DNA of 64,000 nucleotides, from the NCBI GenBank assembly GCA_934717185.1, contig CAKUYQ010000009.1:26385-90384 (forward strand), written 5' to 3'. The notes below the pieces were generated by a model that saw nothing but the letters and a program-made list of their open reading frames with translations, had not been told where the DNA came from and did not search any database. A program made the position numbers and the translations under genes. Of this stretch, positions 54,082 through 62,300 are shown piece after piece. Position 1 is the first letter of the stretch, and each line of letters starts with the position of its first letter. The stretch is from an uncultured Bacteroidales bacterium (GTDB lineage Bacteria; Bacteroidota; Bacteroidia; Bacteroidales; UBA932).

Positions 54082-55239
54082 TTATTCAAAGTCTTTTGAA
54101 TAAACAGCTTTTGCCAAATCTCTTTGGTTGTATCTCATAGCCATAACTTGTCCGTATGCTCCGGCGCTTCTTATTGCTACAAAATCTCCTCTTTCTGTTT
54201 TATTCATCATTATGTTCTTTCCAAAGCAATCGCTGGATTCACATACCGGGCCAACCACATCGTATCTCATCTGTCTCTTTTTTGACGAGATATTCTGTAT
54301 TGTGTGATGAGCCTGATACAGGGCAGGCCTTATAAGGTCGTTCATACCGGCATCCAAAATTGCGAATTTTTTTCTCTTTCCCTGTTTCACATACAAAACC
54401 CTTGAGACAAGTGTTCCGCATTGTGCTACTATTGCCCTTCCTGGCTCAAAGTGTACTTTCTGCCCCTCTCTTACAATAAGGTTCTCGTTAATTATCTTAA
54501 AGTACTCTCTAAAGTCTGCTATAGGGTTGGCATCAGGGTCTGCATAATCTATTCCAAGTCCACCTCCGAGGTTCAGATTCTCTATCTTAATGCCTCTCTC
54601 TATAAACCACTGCTGAATCTCCTCTATCCTCTTGCAAAGCAGTTTGAATACGCTAAGATCCAATATCTGTGAGCCTACATGGAAATGCAATCCTATAAGT
54701 TTAAGGTGTTCCGAACTGTTGATCACCTTCATAACATCTTCAAACATCCATGGGCTTATGCCAAATTTATCCTCTTTCCTACCGGTACTTATGTACTTGT
54801 GTGTATGGGCGTCTATATCCGGGTTAACACGCAAGGCTATTCTTGCCGTTTTCTTTTTTGAGGCTGCTATCTGCTCTATAACAGAGATCTCCTCTATTGA
54901 TTCGCAGTTGAAGCTGAATATTCCGGCATCTAACGCTGTCTCTATCTCTTTGTCTGACTTTCCTACTCCGGCATATACTATCTTGTCCGGAGAGAAGCCT
55001 GCCTCAACAGCAACTTTTACCTCATTTCCGCTTACACAGTCGGCACCTAATCCATAACTTTTTATCATCTCCAAAAGGACAGGGTCTGTATTTGCCTTTA
55101 ATGCATAATGTGCAGAGTATCCGTATTTTTTAATGCATTCTGTGTAAACATCAAGTGTTTTTTTCAATAGTTCCGTGTTGTAGTAATAAAAAGGTGTGTG
55201 AATATTTTCAAACGCCTTTAAAGTTTTGTCGGGAAGCAT
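54082..55239 (-). CDS. lysA: Diaminopimelate decarboxylase
   Basis: 385 aa, fold-type III PLP enzyme. PLP lysine K48 in HYALKANT, HVGSQ (~193), GGGLGIDY, and CESSDCFG with the active-site cysteine of the partner subunit. Makes lysine from meso-DAP. The third to fifth codons (LPDK) are the repeated CTTCCCGACAA word. Closely related carboxynorspermidine decarboxylases are a minor alternative; the DHS-like gene next door is also polyamine-type. Confidence 0.85.
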   Translation of the reverse strand: MLPDKTLKAFENIHTPFYYYNTELLKKTLDVYTECIKKYGYSAHYALKANTDPVLLEMIKSYGLGADCVSGNEVKVAVEAGFSPDKIVYAGVGKSDKEIETALDAGIFSFNCESIEEISVIEQIAASKKKTARIALRVNPDIDAHTHKYISTGRKEDKFGISPWMFEDVMKVINSSEHLKLIGLHFHVGSQILDLSVFKLLCKRIEEIQQWFIERGIKIENLNLGGGLGIDYADPDANPIADFREYFKIINENLIVREGQKVHFEPGRAIVAQCGTLVSRVLYVKQGKRKKFAILDAGMNDLIRPALYQAHHTIQNISSKKRQMRYDVVGPVCESSDCFGKNIMMNKTERGDFVAIRSAGAYGQVMAMRYNQRDLAKAVYSKDFE

Positions 55240-55275
55240 AATTAGGTATTAAATTTATAATAGTTAAAATAATTG

Positions 55276-55314
55276 CAAAAGTATAATAAAAAAACGGAAA
55301 AATTAATACTTTTG
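55276..55314. promoter_or_regulatory. Divergent -7 boxes for lysA and the DHS-like gene
   Basis: TACTTTTG is present on both strands: minus at 55276-55283 (toward lysA) and plus at 55307-55314 (toward the DHS-like gene). Good -33 boxes were not found. Confidence 0.5.
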
Positions 55315-55356
55315 CAGGCAAATAACACGACTTATCAATTTTAAAACAATATTATT

Positions 55357-56331
55357 ATGAATAGAGGACCTATTTCTAATTTTATAACCCATCACTATCG
55401 CCATTTTAACTCTGCAGCGTTGGTTGATGCTGCAAAGGCTTATGAGGAGCAGTTGAAGGATGGTGGCAAAATGATGCTTGCCATGGCCGGAGCAATGAGT
55501 ACTGCCGAGCTCGGACTCTCTCTTGCAGAGATGATAAGGCAGGATAAGATCCAGATTGTATGTTGCTCTGCAAACAATTTGGAGGAGGATATCATGAACC
55601 TTGTTGCGCACTCTCACTACAAACGTGTACCTTATTATAGAGATCTTACACCTCAGCAGGAGCAGGAGCTTTTGGATAATCACATGAACAGGGTTACAGA
55701 TACTTGTATCCCGGAGGAGGAGGCTTTTAGAAGACTTGAAAAACATCTTGTTGATGTATGGAGAGATGCGGCAGACAAGGGCGAGAGGTATCTCCCTTAC
55801 GAGTTTATGTACAAGCTTCTTAGAAGCAAGGTTCTTGAACAGTATTACGAGATAGATCCTAAGGACAGTTGGGTTCTTGCTGCATGCGAGAAGAATATTC
55901 CTATTATTGTTCCTGCATGGGAGGACAGTACTACAGGTAATATCTTTACCGCTCACTGTATTAAGGGTGAGTTCCAGCCAAGTTTGGTTAAGGGTGGTAT
56001 TGAGACCATGATTTTCTTAACAGAGTGGTATAGAGCCAATTCAGGTGGAAAGGGTGTTGGTTTCTTCCAGATTGGCGGTGGTACAGCAGGTGATTTCCCT
56101 ATCTGCGTTGTCCCTATGATGGCTCAGGATCTTGAGTGGAAGGATGTTCCTCTTTGGAAATATTTCTGCCAAATTTCAGACTCTACCACTTCATACGGTT
56201 CTTATTCCGGTGCTGTTCCTAATGAGAAGATCACTTGGGGCAAATTAGCGCCTGAGACTCCTAAGTTTATTGTTGAGTCTGATGCGACTATTGTGGCACC
56301 TTTGATATTTGCTTATGTATTAGGCTGGTAA
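55357..56331 (+). CDS. Deoxyhypusine synthase-like protein
   Basis: 324 aa. DHS-fold signatures: AGAMSTAELG, NLEEDIMNLVAHSHYKR, VPAWEDSTTGNIF, IGGGTAGDFP and GSYSGAVPNEKITWGK. Bacteria lack eIF5A, so the real substrate is probably a polyamine or agmatine-type compound. Odd: in eukaryotic DHS the loop after the GGG carries the catalytic lysine (GGGxxKHH); here it reads GGGTAGDFP, without lysine. Divergent from lysA; ended by a bidirectional terminator. Confidence 0.85.
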   Translation: MNRGPISNFITHHYRHFNSAALVDAAKAYEEQLKDGGKMMLAMAGAMSTAELGLSLAEMIRQDKIQIVCCSANNLEEDIMNLVAHSHYKRVPYYRDLTPQQEQELLDNHMNRVTDTCIPEEEAFRRLEKHLVDVWRDAADKGERYLPYEFMYKLLRSKVLEQYYEIDPKDSWVLAACEKNIPIIVPAWEDSTTGNIFTAHCIKGEFQPSLVKGGIETMIFLTEWYRANSGGKGVGFFQIGGGTAGDFPICVVPMMAQDLEWKDVPLWKYFCQISDSTTSYGSYSGAVPNEKITWGKLAPETPKFIVESDATIVAPLIFAYVLGW

Positions 56332-56333
56332 TT

Positions 56334-56361
56334 AAAAAAGTTGCCTTTTGGCAACTTTTTT
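56334..56361. terminator. Bidirectional terminator
   Basis: AAAAAAGTTGCC / GGCAACTTTTTT, perfect 12-bp stem with a TTTT loop. Its right arm overlaps the stop codon of the DUF4301 gene. Confidence 0.9.
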
Positions 56362-57820
56362 AATTATGTTCTTTACGCAACAGATCTAAAACTGTCTTTA
56401 CAGGGTTGAATGTAATGAGAGGCACCTCAACAAACTGTGTGTTCCAGTTGCTCATAGAGCCGTTCCAAAGACCAGGAAGTTCCTGCGCTCTAAGAGTTTT
56501 ACCCTCATAACTCTTCTCTGATATGAATCCGGTTTTAGGATCTGTGTAATTCTTTAAATCAAATTTACATCCTTTATAATCCTTTACAAAGCAGACAAGG
56601 TCTACAGGGTTAAAGTGCGTTGAGTGTTTCATTTTATCTGCACTTGAAGCGTCTGATTTGTCAATTTGTGCAGCTTCCAATATCTGAAGAGATGTTGAAC
56701 CGTCATCCTCATTTATTATATACGGACCACCTCCCGGCTCACCCTCATTCTTTACCATACCACAAACCCTTATAGGTCTGTTTAGTTTGGAGATTAACCA
56801 TCCCCTCTTGTCTGTAATATTGGCAGGTAACTCTACCGAAAATTCTCTCTTTAAAAATGTCACCGCCTCATTCTCCAATTGTTGCGTATATTCATCTGAT
56901 ATAAGTCTGTTCATTAGCGAGAAGCACGCTCTTTGAAGCTGAGCACCTCGACCCACCAAAACCTTTTTCCACTTAACCGTATCTGCAACAAGCTCCTCTC
57001 TTATAACATTATCTATATTCTTTACGACAATCGCATCTGCACTAACCTCATTAAGATTCTCAAGCAGGGCACCATGTCCTCCCGGGCGGAAAAGCAACTT
57101 GCCCTCAGATGTCATAAACGGGTTATTATCCATATCTGCCGCAATGGTATCGGTAGACGGAGACTGCACTGTAAAGGTAATCTCATACTTGCAATCATAT
57201 TTTTTCTCATATCTCTCCTTTACGCATTCAAGCAGCGAAACAAACCGCTCTTTATGCTCCGGCGAAACTGTAAACATCATCTTAACATTACCATCTGCAT
57301 CTTTTGCATACAACGCCCCCTCTACCAAATGCTCCTCAAAAGCCGTTCTAATCTCCTCTCCTACAGCTGTTTTATATTTATGAAACGCAACTAATCCCTT
57401 TGGTGTTGCACCGTAATTAAGTCCGTTTGGCTTTAGGATCATCTCCAAAACCTGCCTGTCATTCATAAATGGGAAAAGCCTTACATTGTCCAAGAACTTC
57501 TGAGCTGCAGAAGATTTTACACTCTCCCCCTTTTCCAACTCCTCCAATCCCACAAACAGATCTTTGAACATACGCGACGCCGCTCCAGATGCCGGAACAA
57601 ATTTTACAATTGACCCGTCAAACGCATCCTTTGCGTCCAACGCATCTTTTACCTCATTGTCATTCAGCACCTTTATTCCGCCGTTTGCAGGTGTTGCCGC
57701 ATCCTTTATTGAAAGGTATGGAAAACCTGTTCTAAAATTCTCCATCTGTCTGTCTGCAACCTCCTCAGATATGCCCTTGGCAATTATCTGCTTAATCTGT
57801 TCCTTAGTAAAGTTCATCAT
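56360..57820 (-). CDS. DUF4301 family protein
   Basis: 486 aa, matching the Bacteroidetes family of unknown function. Seen: FVPASGAASRMFKDL and LFRPGGHGALLENLN, which resemble nucleotide-sugar or phosphate-binding glycine loops. No signal or TM, so cytosolic. Last gene of recF-DUF721-pdxB-DUF4301. A Met-Met start leaves one-codon uncertainty. Confidence 0.8.
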   Translation of the reverse strand: MMNFTKEQIKQIIAKGISEEVADRQMENFRTGFPYLSIKDAATPANGGIKVLNDNEVKDALDAKDAFDGSIVKFVPASGAASRMFKDLFVGLEELEKGESVKSSAAQKFLDNVRLFPFMNDRQVLEMILKPNGLNYGATPKGLVAFHKYKTAVGEEIRTAFEEHLVEGALYAKDADGNVKMMFTVSPEHKERFVSLLECVKERYEKKYDCKYEITFTVQSPSTDTIAADMDNNPFMTSEGKLLFRPGGHGALLENLNEVSADAIVVKNIDNVIREELVADTVKWKKVLVGRGAQLQRACFSLMNRLISDEYTQQLENEAVTFLKREFSVELPANITDKRGWLISKLNRPIRVCGMVKNEGEPGGGPYIINEDDGSTSLQILEAAQIDKSDASSADKMKHSTHFNPVDLVCFVKDYKGCKFDLKNYTDPKTGFISEKSYEGKTLRAQELPGLWNGSMSNWNTQFVEVPLITFNPVKTVLDLLRKEHN

Positions 57821-57849
57821 AACAGTTTATATTTCTTATAGTTAACATT

Positions 57850-58962
57850 TTATTTTCTCCACTCTGCCACAAACTCACGTCTGTAATTGTAGCTGTTTCT
57901 CAGTAGTTCAAAATCTGCAGGATTTTTGCCCAACGCTGCCGAATCGCTTTGTATGTCATACGATTCCAATAGTTTATTGGCAACTATTTTTTCCGCTTCC
58001 CGACAATCCTTCATTTTTAAAATCTTTCCAAACTCAATAACCATTGCCGGAACAAATTGAGACTCGTCTACAGCGAAACTCTTTAATTCATCTATTCCAA
58101 AATAATCAGCCACATTATGCACAGACATTGTTGTTCCGTTAATCTTTCCCTCCAATGAATATCCTGCAATATGCGGTGTATGAAAATCCGCTATTGACAA
58201 CGTCTTGAGGCTTATGTTCGGTTCATTGTTCCACACATCAATTATAATACCTCCCAACTTATCACTATAGGTAGCTAAAGCCTCCTCATCCATCACCTCC
58301 CCCCTCGAAGCATTGATAAAAACTGCTCCCCGCTTCATCTTTTCAAAAAAAACAGAGGAGGCCAACCCTTTAGAGGTTGGATTAAGGGATGTATGAAGCG
58401 TAACAATATCAGCCCTTTCCAACAACTCATCCAATTGAACATACCCATTCTCTACCCCTCCGCTGCTCCTAATCATCTCCGCCATTCTAAGAGGATCATT
58501 TTTAAGAACCTCAAAACCAAGTCTTTCAGCAAAATCCGCCACCCTGCTACCAACATTGCCAACACCAATTACCCCCAACACAGATTTTTTGTCGGGAAGA
58601 AAAGGTGGAAGAGAAAAACATTTGACAGAAGAGAGGGAATAGAGCGCCGTAAATACATATTGCAAGACCCCACCGGCATTGCATCCTGCTGCATTCCTTA
58701 CAGTTATGCCGTTAGCCGTACAATACTCCTTGTCTATATGGTCCTCCCCTATCGTGGCCGTGGCAATAAGCTTAACGTTGGAGCCGTCCAATAAAGAGCT
58801 GTTGCATTTTGTCCTTGTCCTAACTACAAGGGCATCTGCATCTTTCACAATCTGCCGTGTAAATTCCGAACCTTTATAATACTCAACGTTAAAATATGGT
58901 TCAAAGACCCCCTTTATAAACGGAATGGCACTATCTACAATTACCTTCATATTCGGTTTCAT
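57850..58962 (-). CDS. pdxB: 4-phosphoerythronate dehydrogenase
   Basis: 370 aa D-isomer-specific dehydrogenase. Seen: VIGVGNVGSRVADFAERLG (NAD loop), NASRGEVMDEEAL, DVWNNEP and HIAGYS with the catalytic His. The TATIGEDHID and NAAGCNAGGVLQYV segments point to PdxB rather than SerA. Acts in the DXP-dependent vitamin B6 route. Two CTTCCCGACAA words lie inside, in different frames (FLPDKK and DCREA). Confidence 0.88.
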   Translation of the reverse strand: MKPNMKVIVDSAIPFIKGVFEPYFNVEYYKGSEFTRQIVKDADALVVRTRTKCNSSLLDGSNVKLIATATIGEDHIDKEYCTANGITVRNAAGCNAGGVLQYVFTALYSLSSVKCFSLPPFLPDKKSVLGVIGVGNVGSRVADFAERLGFEVLKNDPLRMAEMIRSSGGVENGYVQLDELLERADIVTLHTSLNPTSKGLASSVFFEKMKRGAVFINASRGEVMDEEALATYSDKLGGIIIDVWNNEPNISLKTLSIADFHTPHIAGYSLEGKINGTTMSVHNVADYFGIDELKSFAVDESQFVPAMVIEFGKILKMKDCREAEKIVANKLLESYDIQSDSAALGKNPADFELLRNSYNYRREFVAEWRK

Positions 58963-58979
58963 CTCTGTCTTGCTCCAAA

Positions 58980-59276
58980 CTACCTTAGAATTATTCTCTT
59001 TACATACTCTTTGCCAAGCACTTGGTTCATTGAATCTGCAATTTCCCGCAACCTCAGTTGCAGGTTACTTCTTATGAGGCTCGACCCTATCTTGCAGTGA
59101 AGACATCCATCTTTAAAAAACCTGTTGTAGGTAACGGCAGCAACAGTCTCTCCCGTAACACTGTCCCAAGCCTTGAAAATTCTAAGCCGTATGATTCCAT
59201 CTCCGAGATTTGTTTCCCTCAGATAAGCATTTATGGCATCACGTAATGTTTTAGTACTCTCTCTTTGCATTATCAA
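58980..59276 (-). CDS. DUF721/DciA-like protein
   Basis: 98 aa. Single DUF721 domain (RIFKAWDSVTGETVAAVTYNRFFKDGCLHCKIGSSLIRSNL). The family includes DciA, the ancestral DnaB helicase loader. Its start overlaps the recF stop by 4 bp, the usual arrangement in Bacteroidales. Confidence 0.8.
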   Translation of the reverse strand: MIMQRESTKTLRDAINAYLRETNLGDGIIRLRIFKAWDSVTGETVAAVTYNRFFKDGCLHCKIGSSLIRSNLQLRLREIADSMNQVLGKEYVKRIILR

Positions 59277-60400
59277 AGTAATTGAAACACACCATTTTCC
59301 ACAGTAAAGTTACGGCTCATGGCAAGCACAGGCTCCAGCACGTTCTCCATCCTTACCTTACTGCTGTCTGTTATAAAGATTTGGCCAAATCCGCTTCCCG
59401 ACACAACCTCTATGAGTCTCCCCACACGCCCCATATCCAATTTATCAAACACATCATCTAAAAGTAGCAACGGCTGTTTGCCATGAAGATTAAGCATAAT
59501 CTCATACTGAGCTAATTTGAGTGCTATGAGAAATGTCTTCTGCTGCCCCTGCGAGCCGCAATTCTTTATTGGCATGCCATTTACACTAAAGAGAAAATCA
59601 TCCCTGTGAATGCCGGATGATGTATATTTAAGTATTCTGTCTTTCTCAAAATTCTCCTTAAAAAGCTCCGGCGTTGAACTGTTTGCCAACTGAGACCTGT
59701 ACTCAAACGAAACATTCTCCTTTGAGTTGCTGAGTATATTATAGTATTTGCAAACGGAGTCATTCAGCAGTCCGCTTAATTTTAGTCTCTCATTATAAAT
59801 ATATTCTGCATTTACAGCCATCCGCTCGTCGATTGTCTCTAAATAATCTGCTGAAACAATATCGGCTCCTCCCATTTTAAGCAGTTTGTTGCGCTGTAAA
59901 AGAAGCTGGTTGTAATTTTGTAGTCTCCTCAGATACTCGCTGTCCAATTGCGAAAGCACCATATTAACAAATCTTCTCCTCTCCTCTCCTCCCAAATTGA
60001 TAAGTTCTGTATCTGTAGGAGATACCACCACTACCGGTATCTTGCCTATATGTTCTGAGATTCTGCTATAATTCTTACCATCTTTCTTTACAACCTTTTC
60101 ATCTACCTTTATCGTCCCATCATCTGCGGCCGTTCCCTTAATACCTATGCTTATGCTACACTTTTGGCTATCTTCATCATAAATTCCGTTTAGTGCTACA
60201 TAATTGCAACCTCTTTTGAACGTATAGATATCAGAACCGTTAAAGTAGCTTTTTGTCATTGAAAGATAGTAGATTGCATCTAACAAATTTGTCTTTCCCT
60301 CACCATTGCTGCCCCAAATACAATTCAATTTTGGAGAAAAGTGAAGTTCCGCCGAATGTATATTTTTAAAATCTGTTATTAGAATCCTCTCTATAAACAT
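59273..60400 (-). CDS. recF: DNA recombination/repair protein RecF
   Basis: 375 aa. RecF signatures: ILITDFKNIHSAEL, Walker A WGSNGEGKTNLLDA, the GIHRDDF motif, the signature SQGQQKT and Walker B LLLDDVFDKLD. Loads RecA at gaps with RecOR. First gene of the operon; TAAGTTTG at 60421-60428 (minus strand) is a -7 box. Confidence 0.95.
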   Translation of the reverse strand: MFIERILITDFKNIHSAELHFSPKLNCIWGSNGEGKTNLLDAIYYLSMTKSYFNGSDIYTFKRGCNYVALNGIYDEDSQKCSISIGIKGTAADDGTIKVDEKVVKKDGKNYSRISEHIGKIPVVVVSPTDTELINLGGEERRRFVNMVLSQLDSEYLRRLQNYNQLLLQRNKLLKMGGADIVSADYLETIDERMAVNAEYIYNERLKLSGLLNDSVCKYYNILSNSKENVSFEYRSQLANSSTPELFKENFEKDRILKYTSSGIHRDDFLFSVNGMPIKNCGSQGQQKTFLIALKLAQYEIMLNLHGKQPLLLLDDVFDKLDMGRVGRLIEVVSGSGFGQIFITDSSKVRMENVLEPVLAMSRNFTVENGVFQLL

Positions 60401-60562
60401 ATAATCCCTTTTATTCGTTGCAAACTTACGGAAATAATTTGAAACCCATATTCATAGTTCGCGGAATTTTAACAATTTAAAGATTATCTCAATTTTTATT
60501 CCCTACAATGTGTCAACCTTCCGGTCCGTGCCCCAGCCTAATAGCAATTACTAAAGTTTCTT

Positions 60563-60593
60563 TTTGGCTTTTAAACAATTTGTTGTAAATTTG
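60563..60593 (+). promoter_or_regulatory. Promoter of the TPR-protein/yebC pair
   Basis: TTTG (60563-60566), 19 nt, TAAATTTG (60586-60593), about 27 nt before the ATG. Confidence 0.75.
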
Positions 60594-60619
60594 CGCTCTG
60601 CATAAAAAAACACATAAAA

Positions 60620-61291
60620 ATGTCTAAGATTAATAACAACAACGAAGCAGCGGAAAAGGTGGAAGTAGGAGAAGCCTTAACCAGAACAGAGAAATTTTTA
60701 CAGACTTATAGAAAACAGTTGGTTGGCGGTGTTATAGCACTGGTAGTAATTGTAGCCGGAGGCTTGGCATATCACCACTTTATTTCATTGCCGGCTCAAC
60801 AAGAGGCACAAGCTCAAACATTCACAGCCGAGCTATATTTCCGCAACGGAGACTTTGAAAAAGCACTTAACGGAGACGGCAACACCCTTGGTTTTAAACA
60901 GATTATCTCTGATTACGGAACAAAAGCGGGCGAATCTGTCTATTTCTATGCCGGTGTATGTGAGCTGCAACTTGGCAATTACCAGAATGCAATTGATTAC
61001 CTTAAAAAGTACAACAGTAAAGATGATATAACAGCAGCACGTGCATTATGTAATATAGGAGATTCATACGTTGGACTTGGAAACTACAAAGAGGCTCTTG
61101 GCTATTTCACAAAAGCAGCAGACCTATCTAATGATATATTCTCTGCAGCATATCTTTTAAAGGCCGGTTTAGTAAACGAGGAGTTGGGTGACAAGGCCAA
61201 AGCCATTGAGTGCTATACAAAGATTAAAGATAAATATCCACAGTCTATAGAGGGTATGGATATAGACAAGTATATTGAAAGATTACAATAA
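60620..61291 (+). CDS. TPR membrane protein
   Basis: 223 aa. Short cytosolic head, one TM helix (LVGGVIALVVIVAGGLAY, ~34-51), then a TPR region (repeats at ~108-200, e.g. GNYQNAIDYLKKYN, GNYKEALGYFTKAADL). Resembles YfgM/ancillary SecYEG-type TPR proteins common in Bacteroidetes. 8 bp before yebC. Confidence 0.8.
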   Translation: MSKINNNNEAAEKVEVGEALTRTEKFLQTYRKQLVGGVIALVVIVAGGLAYHHFISLPAQQEAQAQTFTAELYFRNGDFEKALNGDGNTLGFKQIISDYGTKAGESVYFYAGVCELQLGNYQNAIDYLKKYNSKDDITAARALCNIGDSYVGLGNYKEALGYFTKAADLSNDIFSAAYLLKAGLVNEELGDKAKAIECYTKIKDKYPQSIEGMDIDKYIERLQ

Positions 61292-61299
61292 TTTACATT

Positions 61300-62040
61300 A
61301 TGGGAAGAGCTTTTGAATTTAGGAAAGAGAGAAAATTCAAACGTTGGGGGAACATGGCCCGCGTTTTTACAAGACTTGGAAAAGAGATTACTATAGCAGC
61401 TAAAAGCGGACCTGATCCTGCTACAAACCCAAAACTTAGAACACTTATACAGACTGCCAAAAGTGAGAATATGCCTAAAGAGAATATTGAAAGGGCTATA
61501 AAGAGGGCAGTTGAGAAGGATACAGCAGACTACAAGGAGGCAGTTTACGAAGGATACGGTCCTCACGGAATTGCTATTTTAGTAGAGACAGCAACAGACA
61601 ATACAACAAGAACAGTTGCAAACATTAGAAGCTACTTCAACAAATTCGGTGGTTCATTGGGAACATCTGGCAGTGTAGACTTTATGTTTGAGCGCAAGTG
61701 CGTATTTAAAGTTAAACCTAAAGATGGTATTGACATTGATGAACTTGAACTTGAGCTTATAGACTACGGAGCAGACGAAGTATTCAAAGATGAGACTGAA
61801 GAGGGAGTTGAGGAGATTGTCATCTACGGTGCTTTTGAATCATTTGGCGAGATCCAGAAATATTTGGAAGAAAACGGTTTTGAGATTATCTCAGGCCAGT
61901 TTGAAAGAATTCCTACCACTGAGCTAAAGAAACTTACTCCGGAGGAGAAAGCAGATGTAGACAAACTTCTTGAGAAGATAGAGAACGATGATGATGTTCA
62001 GAATGTATACCATTTGATGGATACCTCTGATGCAAATTAG
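61300..62040 (+). CDS. YebC/PmpR family regulator
   Basis: 246 aa. MGRAFEFRKERKFKRWGNMARVFTRLGKEI start, GPDPATNPKLR, NMPKENIERAIKRA and YEGYGPHGIAILVE are diagnostic. Family members were described as transcription regulators; recent work links some to relieving ribosome stalling at proline stretches. Confidence 0.93.
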   Translation: MGRAFEFRKERKFKRWGNMARVFTRLGKEITIAAKSGPDPATNPKLRTLIQTAKSENMPKENIERAIKRAVEKDTADYKEAVYEGYGPHGIAILVETATDNTTRTVANIRSYFNKFGGSLGTSGSVDFMFERKCVFKVKPKDGIDIDELELELIDYGADEVFKDETEEGVEEIVIYGAFESFGEIQKYLEENGFEIISGQFERIPTTELKKLTPEEKADVDKLLEKIENDDDVQNVYHLMDTSDAN

Positions 62041-62041
62041 T

Positions 62042-62196
62042 AAGCGTTAAAAATAAGTTGGTAAAGATTTAGCAGTATTTTTGAGGATAGATGTCTTTTT
62101 GAAGAGGGAGTGTGCCGGCGGCACATGACTGATGAGAAAAGAAATATAGACCGAAAAGACAATTAAAGATTACCAAGTTATTTTTTTAAGATTACT
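62042..62196 (+). repeat. MITE-like element, long copy
   Basis: 155 bp with imperfect terminal inverted repeats of about 26 bp (TTAAAAATAAGTTGGTAAAG at the left; the right end reads back as TTAAAAAAATAACTTGGTAA). Apart from one A indel and one substitution, it matches the 105-bp copy at 63765-63869 in inverted orientation. The difference is a 51-bp block with GAG at both edges, containing the palindrome TGTGCCGGCGGCACA. No coding content. Confidence 0.75.
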
Positions 62197-62232
62197 ATAT
62201 TAATCGCAGACATAAAATCAAGATAATAATTC

Positions 62233-62275
62233 CAAAGGCCGGCCTTTGTGGTCGGCCTTATTTTTTGTATATTTG
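62233..62275 (+). promoter_or_regulatory. Terminator hairpin overlapping the Sel1-gene promoter
   Basis: AAGGCCG...CGGCCTT hairpin with a T-run (terminator for yebC). The loop TTTG (62245-62248), 19 nt, TATATTTG (62268-62275) forms a perfect promoter for the Sel1-repeat gene. Terminator and promoter therefore share bases. Confidence 0.65.
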
Positions 62276-62300
62276 TCACGCGTACCAACTCTAAACTTAA

